This document shows positions 46,703 through 54,948 of a stretch of DNA of 56,491 nt, piece after piece (position 1 is the stretch's first letter; every line of letters begins with the position of its first letter). Location: assembly GCA_007694935.1 (NCBI GenBank), contig REES01000066.1:1-56491 (forward strand), given 5' to 3'. The translations under genes were made by a program, and so were the position numbers. This DNA comes from Rhodospirillales bacterium (GTDB taxonomy: Bacteria; Pseudomonadota; Alphaproteobacteria; Rhodospirillales; Defluviicoccaceae). The notes under the pieces are model-generated. The model saw only the letters and a program-made list of their open reading frames with translations. It did no database searches and had not been told where the DNA came from.

Positions 46703-47422
46703 TCAATACGAACGGTCATCCGGACGATCATCCCTCAGCCGGGGCTGCGCCGGCCGCTCGGCCGCGCCAACGGCCGCATCGTCACCGACAAAGCCCAAAG
46801 CCGGCACGTAGTTGACGCAGACCTGCGCCATCTCCTCGGCGCTGATGGGCTCCTCCATCAGCCGGCAGCGGCACCGACACTCCTGAGCCGGCTCCGCCCG
46901 ATCCGCCGCAAAGTAGGCGCACGCGTCGCAGGTTCCGAACGGCCGCTTGCCCCGCTGCCGTGCCACTTCCTTCATCATCGCGTCCAAGGTGGTGGCGAGA
47001 TCGATGCGTGCCTCGGCCGGCAGATGGCCCACCGCCCCCACCAGGGCCTCGAAGGGGTCCTCGGCCAGGATGGCCAAGCCCGCATCGGTCAAATCGAGTG
47101 TAATGCTGCGACCATCCCGTCGGGACCGGGTCCGCTTCAGATAGCCGCGGCTAACCAAGCTCTTGACCGTCTGCGAGGCGGTGCCGCGGGTGGTGGCATG
47201 AAAGTCGGCAAAGGCCGATACGGTGCGGGAGAACCGGTTGGCCCGGAAAAAATACCTGAGCGCCGCCCACTGGGCGGAGGACAATCCTGCGACAAACCCG
47301 TCACAGTACGCGACGCGCCCCAGGTGCGCCACGATTTCTGCGAGTGCACGGTTGCTAATCATCGTCAAACCGAGCGGATGATAGCGTTTCGAAACTTTCT
47401 TGACAAGGGGTTCGGCGGTCAT
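46703..47422 (-). CDS. MarR-type regulator with C-terminal cysteine cluster
   Basis: A 239-residue protein. Residues 25-155 form a MarR-type winged helix (AQWAALRYFFRANRFSRTVS, then TRGTASQTVKSLVSRGYLKR, then the RRDGRSITLDLT wing). A cysteine-rich tail follows with C165, C168, C182, C184, C186 and C202. The spacing suits a zinc or iron-sulfur site or a redox switch, which ordinary MarR proteins lack. AGGA lies about 6 nt before the ATG. It is divergent from an Rrf2-type regulator with 47 bp between. Confidence 0.8.
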   Translation of the reverse strand: MTAEPLVKKVSKRYHPLGLTMISNRALAEIVAHLGRVAYCDGFVAGLSSAQWAALRYFFRANRFSRTVSAFADFHATTRGTASQTVKSLVSRGYLKRTRSRRDGRSITLDLTDAGLAILAEDPFEALVGAVGHLPAEARIDLATTLDAMMKEVARQRGKRPFGTCDACAYFAADRAEPAQECRCRCRLMEEPISAEEMAQVCVNYVPALGFVGDDAAVGAAERPAQPRLRDDRPDDRSY

Positions 47423-47469
47423 TTAGTTCCTGTCCGGAATGAACGCCGCGGGGGAAGGGAACCATAACG
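47423..47469. promoter_or_regulatory. shared 47-bp region between marR-like and rrf2-like genes
   Basis: The two regulators are divergent with starts 47 bp apart, so promoters and operators must overlap. An inverted repeat TTCC-TGTCC-GGAA lies at 47427-47439, partly made by the marR-like ribosome binding site. Confidence 0.35.
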
Positions 47470-47961
47470 ATGCAGATAACCAACAGCGCCTACCTGGCCG
47501 TGGAGTGTATGGCCCACCTGACCGGCTGCACCGTGGAGCGGCCGGGCAAAACGCTCTGGCTGGCCCGGGCGATCCAGCGGTCGGTCTCGTACACTGAAGC
47601 GCTCATGTCGAGGCTGCGTAATGCCGGGTTGGTGGTTGCCAAGAAGGGTTCCGGCGGCGGTTACGTGCTCAGCCGGCCCGCGGATCAGATCACCATCGCC
47701 CAGATTTTCGCAGCGTTCGATGAGCCCAGGCTGGCGACCGGGCGGGCCGGAGCCCGCGCCGACGATCGCGCGGCCAACGACAGCCGCGAAGCCGCCGGGA
47801 CCGACCTTCTGTGGGACTCGCTGCGCTCGACCGTGCTGGGGTATCTCACCCGCGTGTCACTGGCGGACGTGACCTCGGGAGGTGTTCAGCATCTGTGGGA
47901 TGGACGCATCGCCTTCGGACGGAGCACCGACGGCATCGAGCGGCCCTCGCCCCAGGCCTGA
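47470..47961 (+). CDS. Rrf2-family regulator without cluster cysteines
   Basis: A 163-residue Rrf2/IscR-family winged-helix protein: AYLAVECMAHL at the start, SVSYTEALMSRLRNAGLVVAKKGSGGGYVLSRP as the recognition helix and wing. The region that holds three Cys ligands in IscR (after about residue 85) has none here; the only Cys residues are C14 and C20. It probably does not bind the usual iron-sulfur cluster. An AAGGGAA lies about 9 nt before the ATG. Confidence 0.82.
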   Translation: MQITNSAYLAVECMAHLTGCTVERPGKTLWLARAIQRSVSYTEALMSRLRNAGLVVAKKGSGGGYVLSRPADQITIAQIFAAFDEPRLATGRAGARADDRAANDSREAAGTDLLWDSLRSTVLGYLTRVSLADVTSGGVQHLWDGRIAFGRSTDGIERPSPQA

Positions 47962-48364
47962 GCGGCGCGGTCGTCGCCGCGGGCGGTGAACCGGCATACG
48001 AGGCCGGTTTCCCCTCTTCGCTGGAATGGGACGGCCAGTAACCCTGCGGGCCAATGCAGGTAAAAAAAGAAACCGTCTGGCGTTGATCGAGGCCCCGGCT
48101 CCAGCCCGACACGGCCAAGCTTTGCCGGTAGAAGCCTGCCGCGGGCGGGTCCGTCCATCGCCGACTTGAACGGTTGCCCCGGTGCCCTTCCGCACCGGGG
48201 CGCTTCCGCCAGCGACGCAAACAAGGGCCCGGACAGGTTGCGGCGACGGTGCCGAGTCCGTATGAAGGGTCGGCACAACAGTCGGCACCGTTCCGTCCCG
48301 CAATGGCACGCCGCCGGCGGGGGAACACACCGTCTGAACGAGATCAGGCCCCCAGCCGGACGCG
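47962..48364. other. 403-bp intergenic region downstream of rrf2-like gene
   Basis: No credible gene. It holds an A-rich run (about 48061-48072) and the perfect hairpin listed at 48176-48201. Confidence 0.5.
48176..48201. terminator. perfect 10-bp GC-rich hairpin
   Basis: GCCCCGGTGC (48176-48185) pairs with GCACCGGGGC (48192-48201) around a 6-base loop. There is no T-run and it lies 215 bp after the rrf2-like stop, so its role as terminator is uncertain. Confidence 0.35.
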
Positions 48365-49198
48365 ATGACCACACCCGCCATCATCACCGTCGCCATCACC
48401 GGCGCTGTCCCGTCCAAGGCGGACAACCCTGCGGTACCCGTTCTGCCGGCGGAGCAGATCGACTCCACCATTGCGGCATTCCGGGCCGGTGCGTCGCTGG
48501 TGCATGTGCATGTCCGCGACGATGCGGGCCAGTCTTCCTCCGATCCGGCGCGGTTCGCCGAGGTGCAGGCGGGGATCCGCCGCCTGTGCCCGGGCATGAT
48601 CGTCCAGTTCTCCACCGGCGGCCGCGGCCGGGCCCAGGATGAACGGGCGAAGCCGTTGGCCCTGAAGCCGGACATGGCCTCGCTCGCCACCGGCTCGGTC
48701 AACTTCGCCACCCAGATCTATGAGAACCATCCCGACCTGGTGGTGGCGATGGCGGAAGCCATGCGGGATCTCGGCATCAAGCCGGAGATCGAGGTGTTCG
48801 ACCTGGCCATGCTCTACACCACCCGGACACTGCTCGACCGGGGCGTGGTGGTGCCGCCGCCGCACGTGCAGTTCGTACTCGGCATTCCCAACGCCCTGCC
48901 GGCGCGCCGCCGCCTGCTGGAGTTCGCCGTCGCCGAACTGGCCGACCTGATGCCGGGAGCGACCTGGACCGCGGCCGGCATCGGCCGGCATCAGCTCGCG
49001 GTGGCGCGCTGGGCGCTGGAGATGGGCGGCCATGTGCGCACCGGACTGGAAGACAACCTCAGGTACGACCGCAGCCGCCTCGCCATCAGCAATGCCGAGC
49101 TGGTGGAGCAGGTGGCAGCGCTCTGTCCGGAGCATGGCCGCCACCCGGCAAGCCCGGCGGAGGCCCGCGCCATCCTGGGCCTGCCGGCAGCGGCGTGA
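48365..49198 (+). CDS. BKACE-family beta-keto acid cleavage enzyme
   Basis: A 277-residue member of the 3-keto-5-aminohexanoate cleavage (Kce/BKACE, DUF849) family. These zinc enzymes cleave a beta-keto acid with acetyl-CoA. Metal-binding His residues lie in LVHVHVRDD, and the FSTGGRG and EIEVFDLAML segments are typical; IGRHQLAVARWALEMGGHVRTGLEDNL completes the active site. The substrate varies widely in the family and cannot be assigned. It lies ahead of an alpha/beta hydrolase on the same strand. Confidence 0.9.
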   Translation: MTTPAIITVAITGAVPSKADNPAVPVLPAEQIDSTIAAFRAGASLVHVHVRDDAGQSSSDPARFAEVQAGIRRLCPGMIVQFSTGGRGRAQDERAKPLALKPDMASLATGSVNFATQIYENHPDLVVAMAEAMRDLGIKPEIEVFDLAMLYTTRTLLDRGVVVPPPHVQFVLGIPNALPARRRLLEFAVAELADLMPGATWTAAGIGRHQLAVARWALEMGGHVRTGLEDNLRYDRSRLAISNAELVEQVAALCPEHGRHPASPAEARAILGLPAAA

Positions 49199-49259
49199 TG
49201 GCCGGAGGTCAACGGAACGGCCGGACGGCACGCTTATGGAGGAAAGGTAGACCCGCAGC

Positions 49260-50093
49260 ATGACCGAGCGAACCCTGGACATCCTTGACCGCCCGGAGGT
49301 GCTGGGCGTGCTGTTCCATCCCCGACGCGAAGCCGGGCTCCCCCACCTCGGCGCCGGCACCCACACGGTGCGTCTGCCGGTTGCCGACGGCATCCACGTG
49401 GGCGGCAAGATCTTCGTATCCCGGCCGAAGGCGCCGGTGATCATCTACTTCCACGGCAACGGCGAAATCGCCTCCGACTACGAAGCGATCGCGCCGCTCT
49501 ACACCCGCCTCGGCCTGACCCTGTTCGTCATCGATTACCGCGGCTATGGCACCAGCGACGGCTCGCCCACCGCGACCGCGCTGCTGGCGGATGCGAAAGC
49601 CAGCTTTGCCGCCGCCCCCGGGGTGATGGCCGAGCGCGGCGTGGAGGCCGGGCCGCTGTTCGTCATGGGTCGGTCGCTCGGGAGTGCCGCGGCCCTGGAA
49701 ATCGTCAACACGGTGCGCGAAGGGATCACGGGGCTGATCCTGGAGAGCGGCTTCGCCTATACCTTTCCGCTGATCGAGCGGCTCGGCTTCCTGCGGCTGC
49801 CCGATGCCAACGAAGCCAGCGACGGGTTCGGCAACCTGGCCAAGATTTCACGCTGCACCCTGCCGACCCTGATCATCCATGGCGAGCGGGACTTCATCAT
49901 CCCGGTCGGCGACGGCCGCGCCTTGTACGAAGCCTCGCCAGCAGCGGACAACCAGCTCCTGGCGGTGCCGGGCGCCGGCCACAACGACCTGATGCTGGTC
50001 GGCCGCAGGGTGTACTTCGAGGCGATCGCCCAGTTCTGCAACCGCGCCGCGGGCCAGCCGCCGGGGCAGCCGGAGGACCAACCCCAGGGATAG
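49260..50093 (+). CDS. alpha/beta hydrolase
   Basis: A 277-residue serine hydrolase. The oxyanion region is IYFHGNGEIASDY, the nucleophile Ser is in FVMGRSLGSAAAL, the acid Asp in HGERDFIIPVGD and the His in GAGHNDLML. It resembles the bem46/YhfR-like group of unknown substrate. GGAGGAAAGG lies upstream. It follows the BKACE gene by 61 bp and may be part of the same unit. Confidence 0.87.
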   Translation: MTERTLDILDRPEVLGVLFHPRREAGLPHLGAGTHTVRLPVADGIHVGGKIFVSRPKAPVIIYFHGNGEIASDYEAIAPLYTRLGLTLFVIDYRGYGTSDGSPTATALLADAKASFAAAPGVMAERGVEAGPLFVMGRSLGSAAALEIVNTVREGITGLILESGFAYTFPLIERLGFLRLPDANEASDGFGNLAKISRCTLPTLIIHGERDFIIPVGDGRALYEASPAADNQLLAVPGAGHNDLMLVGRRVYFEAIAQFCNRAAGQPPGQPEDQPQG

Positions 50094-50116
50094 AACGGCG
50101 CCGCCGCGGCGCCGTT
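50094..50116. terminator. bidirectional hairpin between hydrolase gene and prfB
   Basis: A perfect 10-bp stem (AACGGCGCCG with CGGCGCCGTT) and a 3-base loop directly after the hydrolase stop. The AA/TT ends give only a short T-tract in either direction. Confidence 0.55.
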
Positions 50117-50251
50117 GGAACGAGGGCGCTTATGCCGGTCGACCGGACCAGGCGCGTGCATCCCAAGCGTCAAAACGGTCGATCCACCACGGTATTGCCC
50201 GCGCGGTCCGGCTCAGCCGACCGATGGACCTGATCCGCCGGCAGGGTATGA

Positions 50252-51386
50252 TTACGACCCGACTGCTGCCGCCGGCCGGGTTCCGCCGGGGCCGATCCGC
50301 GCCGCCAGGGCGGCCGCCATGAAATCGTCGATGGCGCCGTCCAGCACCGCCTGGGTGTTGGAGGTCTCCACCCCGGTGCGCAGGTCCTTCACCATCTGGT
50401 AGGGCTGCAGCACGTACGAGCGGATCTGATTGCCCCAGCCGATATCCGAGCGGGCGTCGTATTCCGCCTGGGCCTGGGCTTCCCGCCTGCGCATCTCCAG
50501 CTCGTACAGCCGGGCCTTCAGCATGGCCCAGGCGGCGGCGCGGTTCTTGTGCTGGGACCGGTCGTTCTGGCACTGCACCACCACCCCGGTGGGCATGTGG
50601 GTGAGCCGCACCGCGCTGTCGGTCTTGTTGACGTGCTGGCCGCCGGCGCCGGACGAGCGGTAGGTATCGACCCGGACATCCTTCTCCTGGATGTCGACCT
50701 CGAAGGAATCGTCGATCACCGGATAAACCCCGACCGAGGCAAAGCTGGTGTGCCGCCGGGCACTGGCATCGAAAGGCGAGATCCGCACCAGCCGGTGTAC
50801 GCCGCTTTCGGTCTTCAGCCAGCCGTAGGCATCGGGGCCCTTGATGCGGATGGTGGCCGACTTTATTCCGGCCTCCTCCCCGCCGCTCTCCTCGATCCAT
50901 TCCACCCCATAGCCGTGCCGTTCCGCCCACCGGGTGTACATGCGAACCAGCATTTCCGCCCAGTCCTGTGCCTCGGTGCCGCCGGCGCCGGCATGGACCT
51001 CCAGGAAGCAGTCGTTGGCATCAGCCTCCCCCGACAGCAGCGCCTGGATCTCGGCCCGTCCCGCCTCGTCCCTCAGGCCGATAAGGGTTTCCTCGGCATC
51101 CGCCACCAGCGCCGCATCCGCTTCCCCTTCCCCCAACTCGAGCAGTTCCAGGGTTTCGGCGAGGCGATGTTCGAGCGAATCATAACCGGTGACCCGCTCG
51201 TCCAGGCGGGTGCGTTCGCGCATCAACGCCTGCGCTTCCTCCGGCTTGGACCACAGGTCCGGGTCCTCGGCGCGCTTGGTCAGCTCGGCCAGCCGGTCCG
51301 CCGCCACCTCGTAGTCAAAGATGCCTCCTCAGCCGTGCCAGGACCCCGCGGGTCTCCTGGACGACGGCTTCGATCTCAGCGCGCAT
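50252..51386 (-). CDS. prfB: peptide chain release factor 2, programmed +1 frameshift
   Basis: Recognises UGA and UAA stop codons. The gene is in two frames: 23 codons from ATG 51386 ([20 protein letters not shown], then RHL) to an in-frame TGA at 51317-51315, then, after skipping one T, 354 codons from GAC at 51316 to the stop at 50252. Total 377 residues. The GGQ catalytic motif is in [18 protein letters not shown], and the tRNA-mimic domains precede it. A GAGGAAC ribosome binding site lies upstream of 51386. A single-frame call would start at GTG 51307 and lose the N-terminus. Confidence 0.93.
51314..51329 (-). promoter_or_regulatory. prfB programmed +1 frameshift site
   Basis: On the minus strand: internal Shine-Dalgarno AGGAGG (51329-51324), CAT, slippery CTT, TGA, C. 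The order and spacing are those of E. coli prfB (Shine-Dalgarno, three bases, CUU UGA C), where low RF2 levels favour the shift. Confidence 0.92.
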
Positions 51387-51581
51387 GGAAACGGTTCCTC
51401 AAACCATCGGTGCGGCAGTGCCGCTCGCTTGCCTATGTAGCCGCGCCGTCGGGGCGCCACAAGCACGCCGGCCGCCGCACCGGGGCACATCACGGGGAAC
51501 CGTCCTGGCGCTGTCGCCGCGCCCCGCCCCAGCGGGAACGCCGGGATCGCCCCGTGATCGCCAAGCGTGCGATCGGCCACA

Positions 51582-51610
51582 TTGACCGCGCCGGCGGCCA
51601 AGCCTATAAG
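51582..51610 (+). promoter_or_regulatory. promoter of serC-serA
   Basis: TTGACC (51582-51587), a 17-nt spacer, then TATAAG (51605-51610). Transcription would start near 51617, just before the leader hairpins. Confidence 0.7.
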
Positions 51611-51616
51611 CGCTGC

Positions 51617-51671
51617 GGGCCACGACCTCCCAACGGGTCGCGACCCATCTGCAAGGATGGGAGATACCCCT
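51617..51671 (+). ncRNA. serC-type RNA leader
   Basis: About 55 nt from the predicted start to the serC ATG hold two hairpins: CGACC/GGTCG (51623-51627 with 51636-51640) and CCCATCT/GGATGGG with a GCAA tetraloop (51644-51661), the second running into the ribosome binding site GGGAG. Position, size and layout fit the serC RNA motif known from alphaproteobacteria, a proposed regulatory leader for serine or one-carbon genes. I recognise it from memory, not from a covariance search. Confidence 0.6.
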
Positions 51672-52847
51672 ATGACCAGCGTCCGAAAGCCGGCGAACCG
51701 TCCGGCCAACCCCCTGTTCTCTTCCGGTCCCTGTGCCAAGCGTCCCGGATGGACGCCGCAAGCGCTCGCCGGCGCCTGCCTTGGCCGATCCCACCGCTCC
51801 AGGGACGGCAAGGCCAAGCTCGCCGCGGTGATCGATCGCAGCCGGGCCATTCTCGGCGTCCCGGCGGACTACCGCATCGGCATCGTCCCCGCCTCCGACA
51901 CCGGCGCGGTGGAAATGGCGCTCTGGTCGCTGCTGGGACCACGCGGCATCGATGTTCTGGCCTGGGAGAGCTTCGGCAAGACCTGGGTCACCGACATCAC
52001 CAAGCAGCTCAAGTGCCAGGACGTGCGGGTGCTGGAAGCCGATTACGGCAAGCTCCCGGATCTCGCCGAGGTCAGGCCGGATCGCGACGTGGTGTTCACC
52101 TGGAACGGCACCACCTCCGGCGTCTGCGTCCCCGACGGCAACTGGATCGCCGCCGACCGCCAGGGCCTCACCATCTGTGACGCCACCTCGGCCGCGTTCG
52201 CCATGGACCTGCCATGGGACAGGCTCGATGCCACCACCTACTCCTGGCAGAAGGTGCTGGGCGGCGAGGCCCAGCACGGCGTGCTGATCCTTAGCCCCCG
52301 GGCCGTCCAACGGCTCGAATCCTACACACCGCCCTGGCCGCTGCCGAAGATCTTCCGCCTGACCAAAGGGGGCAAGCTGCAGGAGGGCATCTTCAAGGGG
52401 GAAACCATCAACACCCCCTCCATGCTCGCCGTGGAGGACCAGCTGGATGCCCTCACCTGGGCGGAGGCGGCGGGCGGCCTGCCGGCGCTGATCCGGCGCA
52501 GCCAAGGCAACCTCGCCGCCATCGAAGCCTGGGTCGGCCAGACGCCCTGGGTCGACTTCCTCGCCACCGATCGGGCCCACCGGTCCTGCACCTCGGTCTG
52601 TCTCACCGTCGTCGATCCCTGGTTTCTTGGGCTTGACGCCGCCGCGCGCGCATCGGCAGCCAAGCGAATCGCAGCCGCGCTGGAGGCGGAGGGTGCCGCC
52701 TTCGACATCGGCAGCTACCGAGATGCCCCGCCGGGGCTCCGCATCTGGGCCGGCGCCACGGTGGAGACCAGCGATCTCGACGCCCTGTTCCCGTGGCTGG
52801 ACTGGGCGTGGGAGACGGTCAAGGCCGACGCCGCAACCACCGCATAG
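51672..52847 (+). CDS. serC: phosphoserine transaminase
   Basis: Second step of serine synthesis, converting 3-phosphohydroxypyruvate to phosphoserine with PLP. The 391-residue protein belongs to the longer SerC branch of alphaproteobacteria: [15 protein letters not shown] near the start, [17 protein letters not shown], the cofactor Lys in [15 protein letters not shown], and [19 protein letters not shown]. The ATG at 51672 follows GGGAG in the leader. It lies 23 bp before serA. Confidence 0.94.
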   Translation: MTSVRKPANRPANPLFSSGPCAKRPGWTPQALAGACLGRSHRSRDGKAKLAAVIDRSRAILGVPADYRIGIVPASDTGAVEMALWSLLGPRGIDVLAWESFGKTWVTDITKQLKCQDVRVLEADYGKLPDLAEVRPDRDVVFTWNGTTSGVCVPDGNWIAADRQGLTICDATSAAFAMDLPWDRLDATTYSWQKVLGGEAQHGVLILSPRAVQRLESYTPPWPLPKIFRLTKGGKLQEGIFKGETINTPSMLAVEDQLDALTWAEAAGGLPALIRRSQGNLAAIEAWVGQTPWVDFLATDRAHRSCTSVCLTVVDPWFLGLDAAARASAAKRIAAALEAEGAAFDIGSYRDAPPGLRIWAGATVETSDLDALFPWLDWAWETVKADAATTA

Positions 52848-52870
52848 AACACCGCAACGGGGGAAAGCCC

Positions 52871-54448
52871 ATGCCCAAGGTCCTGATCGCGGACAAGATG
52901 AGTCCGCGGGCAGCTGAGATTCTGCAAGAACGCGGCGTCGACGTCGACGTCAAGACGGGCCTCGGCCCGGACGAACTGAAGGCTTGCATCGGCGGTTATG
53001 ACGGTCTCGCCGTCCGCTCGGCCACCAAGGTAAACGCCGACATCATTGCCGCCGCGAGTAGCCTCAAGGTGATCGGCCGGGCCGGCATCGGCGTCGACAA
53101 TGTCGACGTGGATGCCGCCACCGCTCACGGGGTGGTGGTGATGAACACGCCGTTCGGCAACTCGATCACCACCGCCGAGCACGCCATCGCCCTGTTGCTG
53201 GCGCTGGCCCGACAGATCCCGCAAGCCAACGCCTCCACCCATGCCGGCAAGTGGGAAAAGTCCCGTTTCGTCGGGGTGGAGTTGACCGGCAAGACGCTCG
53301 GCATCTTCGGCTGCGGCAACATCGGCGGCATCGTCGCCGACCGCGCCCTGGGCCTGAAAATGCGGGTGCTCGCCCACGACCCGTACCTGTCGCCGGAGCA
53401 GGCGGCGGACCTGGGGGTGGAGAAGGTGGACCTCGACACACTGCTGGCACGCGCCGACTTCATCAGCCTGCATGCGCCAGCCACCGACGCCACCCGCGGC
53501 ATCATCAATGCCGAGACCATCGCGAAAATGAAGCGGGGCGTGAGGATCATCAACTGCGCCCGCGGCGCCCTGGTGGTGGAGGCGGACCTCAAGGCGGCCC
53601 TGGAAAGTGGCGCCGTGGCCGGTGCCGCGCTCGACGTGTTCGCGGAAGAGCCGGCCCGGGACAACATCCTGTTCGGCCTGGAGCAGGTGGTGGTGACACC
53701 CCACCTCGGTGCTTCCACCACCGAGGCGCAGGAGAAGGTGGCGTTTCAGGTTGCCGAGCAGATGGCGGACTTCCTTGTCCACGGCAGCGTGGTCAATGCG
53801 CTCAATATGCCATCGGTCAGCGCCGAGGACATGCCACGGCTCAAGCCCTACATGACCCTGGCACGCCAGATCGGCAGCTTTGCCGGCCAAGTGACCGAGA
53901 CCGCGATCACCGCCGCCACCGTCGAGTACGAGGGCGACGTCGCCGACGTGAATACCCGGCCGCTCACCGCCCTGGTGCTGGAGGGGCTGCTGCGGCCGCT
54001 TACCGAGACCGTCAACATGGTCAACGCGCCCTCCGTCGCCAAGGCCCGCAACATCACGGTGAGCGAGGTCAAGCGGGATCGCGGCGGCGGCTACAACACC
54101 CTGATCCGACTGGTCGTCACCACCGAACAGCAGACCCGTTCGGTGTCCGGCACGCTGTTCAACGGCGACCAGCCGCGCATCGTCGAGATCAAGGGCATCC
54201 CCATGGATGCCCGGGTCTATCCCCACATGCTGTTCGTCACCAACCAGGACAAGCCGGGCTTCATCGGTGCGCTCGGCACCACCCTGGGTGATGCCGGCAT
54301 CAACATCGCCACCTTCAACCTTGGCCGTAACCGGCCGGGGGGTGACGCCATTGCCCTGGTGGCGGTGGACGAATTGCCGTCGGAGAAGGTGCTGGAGCAC
54401 GTGCGGGCCCTGCCCCACGTGGTGCGGGCGCGGGCGCTCAGGTTCTGA
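52871..54448 (+). CDS. serA: D-3-phosphoglycerate dehydrogenase
   Basis: First step of serine synthesis. The 525-residue long-form enzyme has a substrate domain, an NAD-binding domain with LGIFGCGNIGGIVADRA, the catalytic His in TPHLGASTTEAQEKVA, an intervening ASB domain (about 315-450) and a C-terminal ACT domain (MLFVTNQDKPGFIGALGTTL) that may sense serine. Transcribed with serC from the leader-controlled promoter. Confidence 0.96.
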   Translation: MPKVLIADKMSPRAAEILQERGVDVDVKTGLGPDELKACIGGYDGLAVRSATKVNADIIAAASSLKVIGRAGIGVDNVDVDAATAHGVVVMNTPFGNSITTAEHAIALLLALARQIPQANASTHAGKWEKSRFVGVELTGKTLGIFGCGNIGGIVADRALGLKMRVLAHDPYLSPEQAADLGVEKVDLDTLLARADFISLHAPATDATRGIINAETIAKMKRGVRIINCARGALVVEADLKAALESGAVAGAALDVFAEEPARDNILFGLEQVVVTPHLGASTTEAQEKVAFQVAEQMADFLVHGSVVNALNMPSVSAEDMPRLKPYMTLARQIGSFAGQVTETAITAATVEYEGDVADVNTRPLTALVLEGLLRPLTETVNMVNAPSVAKARNITVSEVKRDRGGGYNTLIRLVVTTEQQTRSVSGTLFNGDQPRIVEIKGIPMDARVYPHMLFVTNQDKPGFIGALGTTLGDAGINIATFNLGRNRPGGDAIALVAVDELPSEKVLEHVRALPHVVRARALRF

Positions 54449-54460
54449 CCGGCGGGACCG

Positions 54461-54485
54461 GGCCGGGCGAGAGCATCGCCCGGCC
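54461..54485. terminator. hairpin after serA
   Basis: A perfect 10-bp stem (GGCCGGGCGA with TCGCCCGGCC) around a GAGCA loop, 12 bp after the serA stop, between convergent genes. No T-run. Confidence 0.5.
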
Positions 54486-54504
54486 GTGTGCGCACCGGCC
54501 GGGA

Positions 54505-54831
54505 TCAGCGCTCCGGATAGGAGCGCACCACATCGACCCCCAATTCGTGCACCAAAAGAAGGAAATCCGCGTTGCTGCGGTCGTTGGTCCACACCGTCAG
54601 GCGGGTGTGATGGCGACCAATCTCGTCCGGCGAAATCGCCTGGTCGTTGGCTCGGATCTCGTACGGTGCGCGCAAGGAACGGACGAGCCAAGCAATCTGC
54701 TCGATGATGTCGCACCCGTTGTGACCCGAAAGGTCAAGTTCGAACGCGTAGGTACCGGCGGGTGGAAGCACCCCCTCGTCGAACGCGATGATCGTGCGTG
54801 CGTCACTCACCCAGCTCACTCCCGCCGTCAT
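54505..54831 (-). CDS. hypothetical protein, 108 residues
   Basis: A 108-residue soluble protein with mixed alpha/beta composition: TIIAFDEGVLPPAGTYAFEL, then HNGCDIIEQIAWLVRSL, then RLTVWTNDRSNADFLLLVHE. A GAGG lies 6 nt before the ATG at 54831. It looks like a real protein by composition, but I recognise no family. It lies between serA (convergent) and the LuxR-type gene on the same strand. Confidence 0.55.
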   Translation of the reverse strand: MTAGVSWVSDARTIIAFDEGVLPPAGTYAFELDLSGHNGCDIIEQIAWLVRSLRAPYEIRANDQAISPDEIGRHHTRLTVWTNDRSNADFLLLVHELGVDVVRSYPER

Positions 54832-54948
54832 GTCGGCCTCGACCGAACCGGACGTAGTCTACATCACCCTGGCGTGGGACAAAACAACTCGCCGCGCCCC
54901 GAAGGAGCCCGGTGACCCAGACGGACGGAACGCGCTTGCCCGGCGGAT

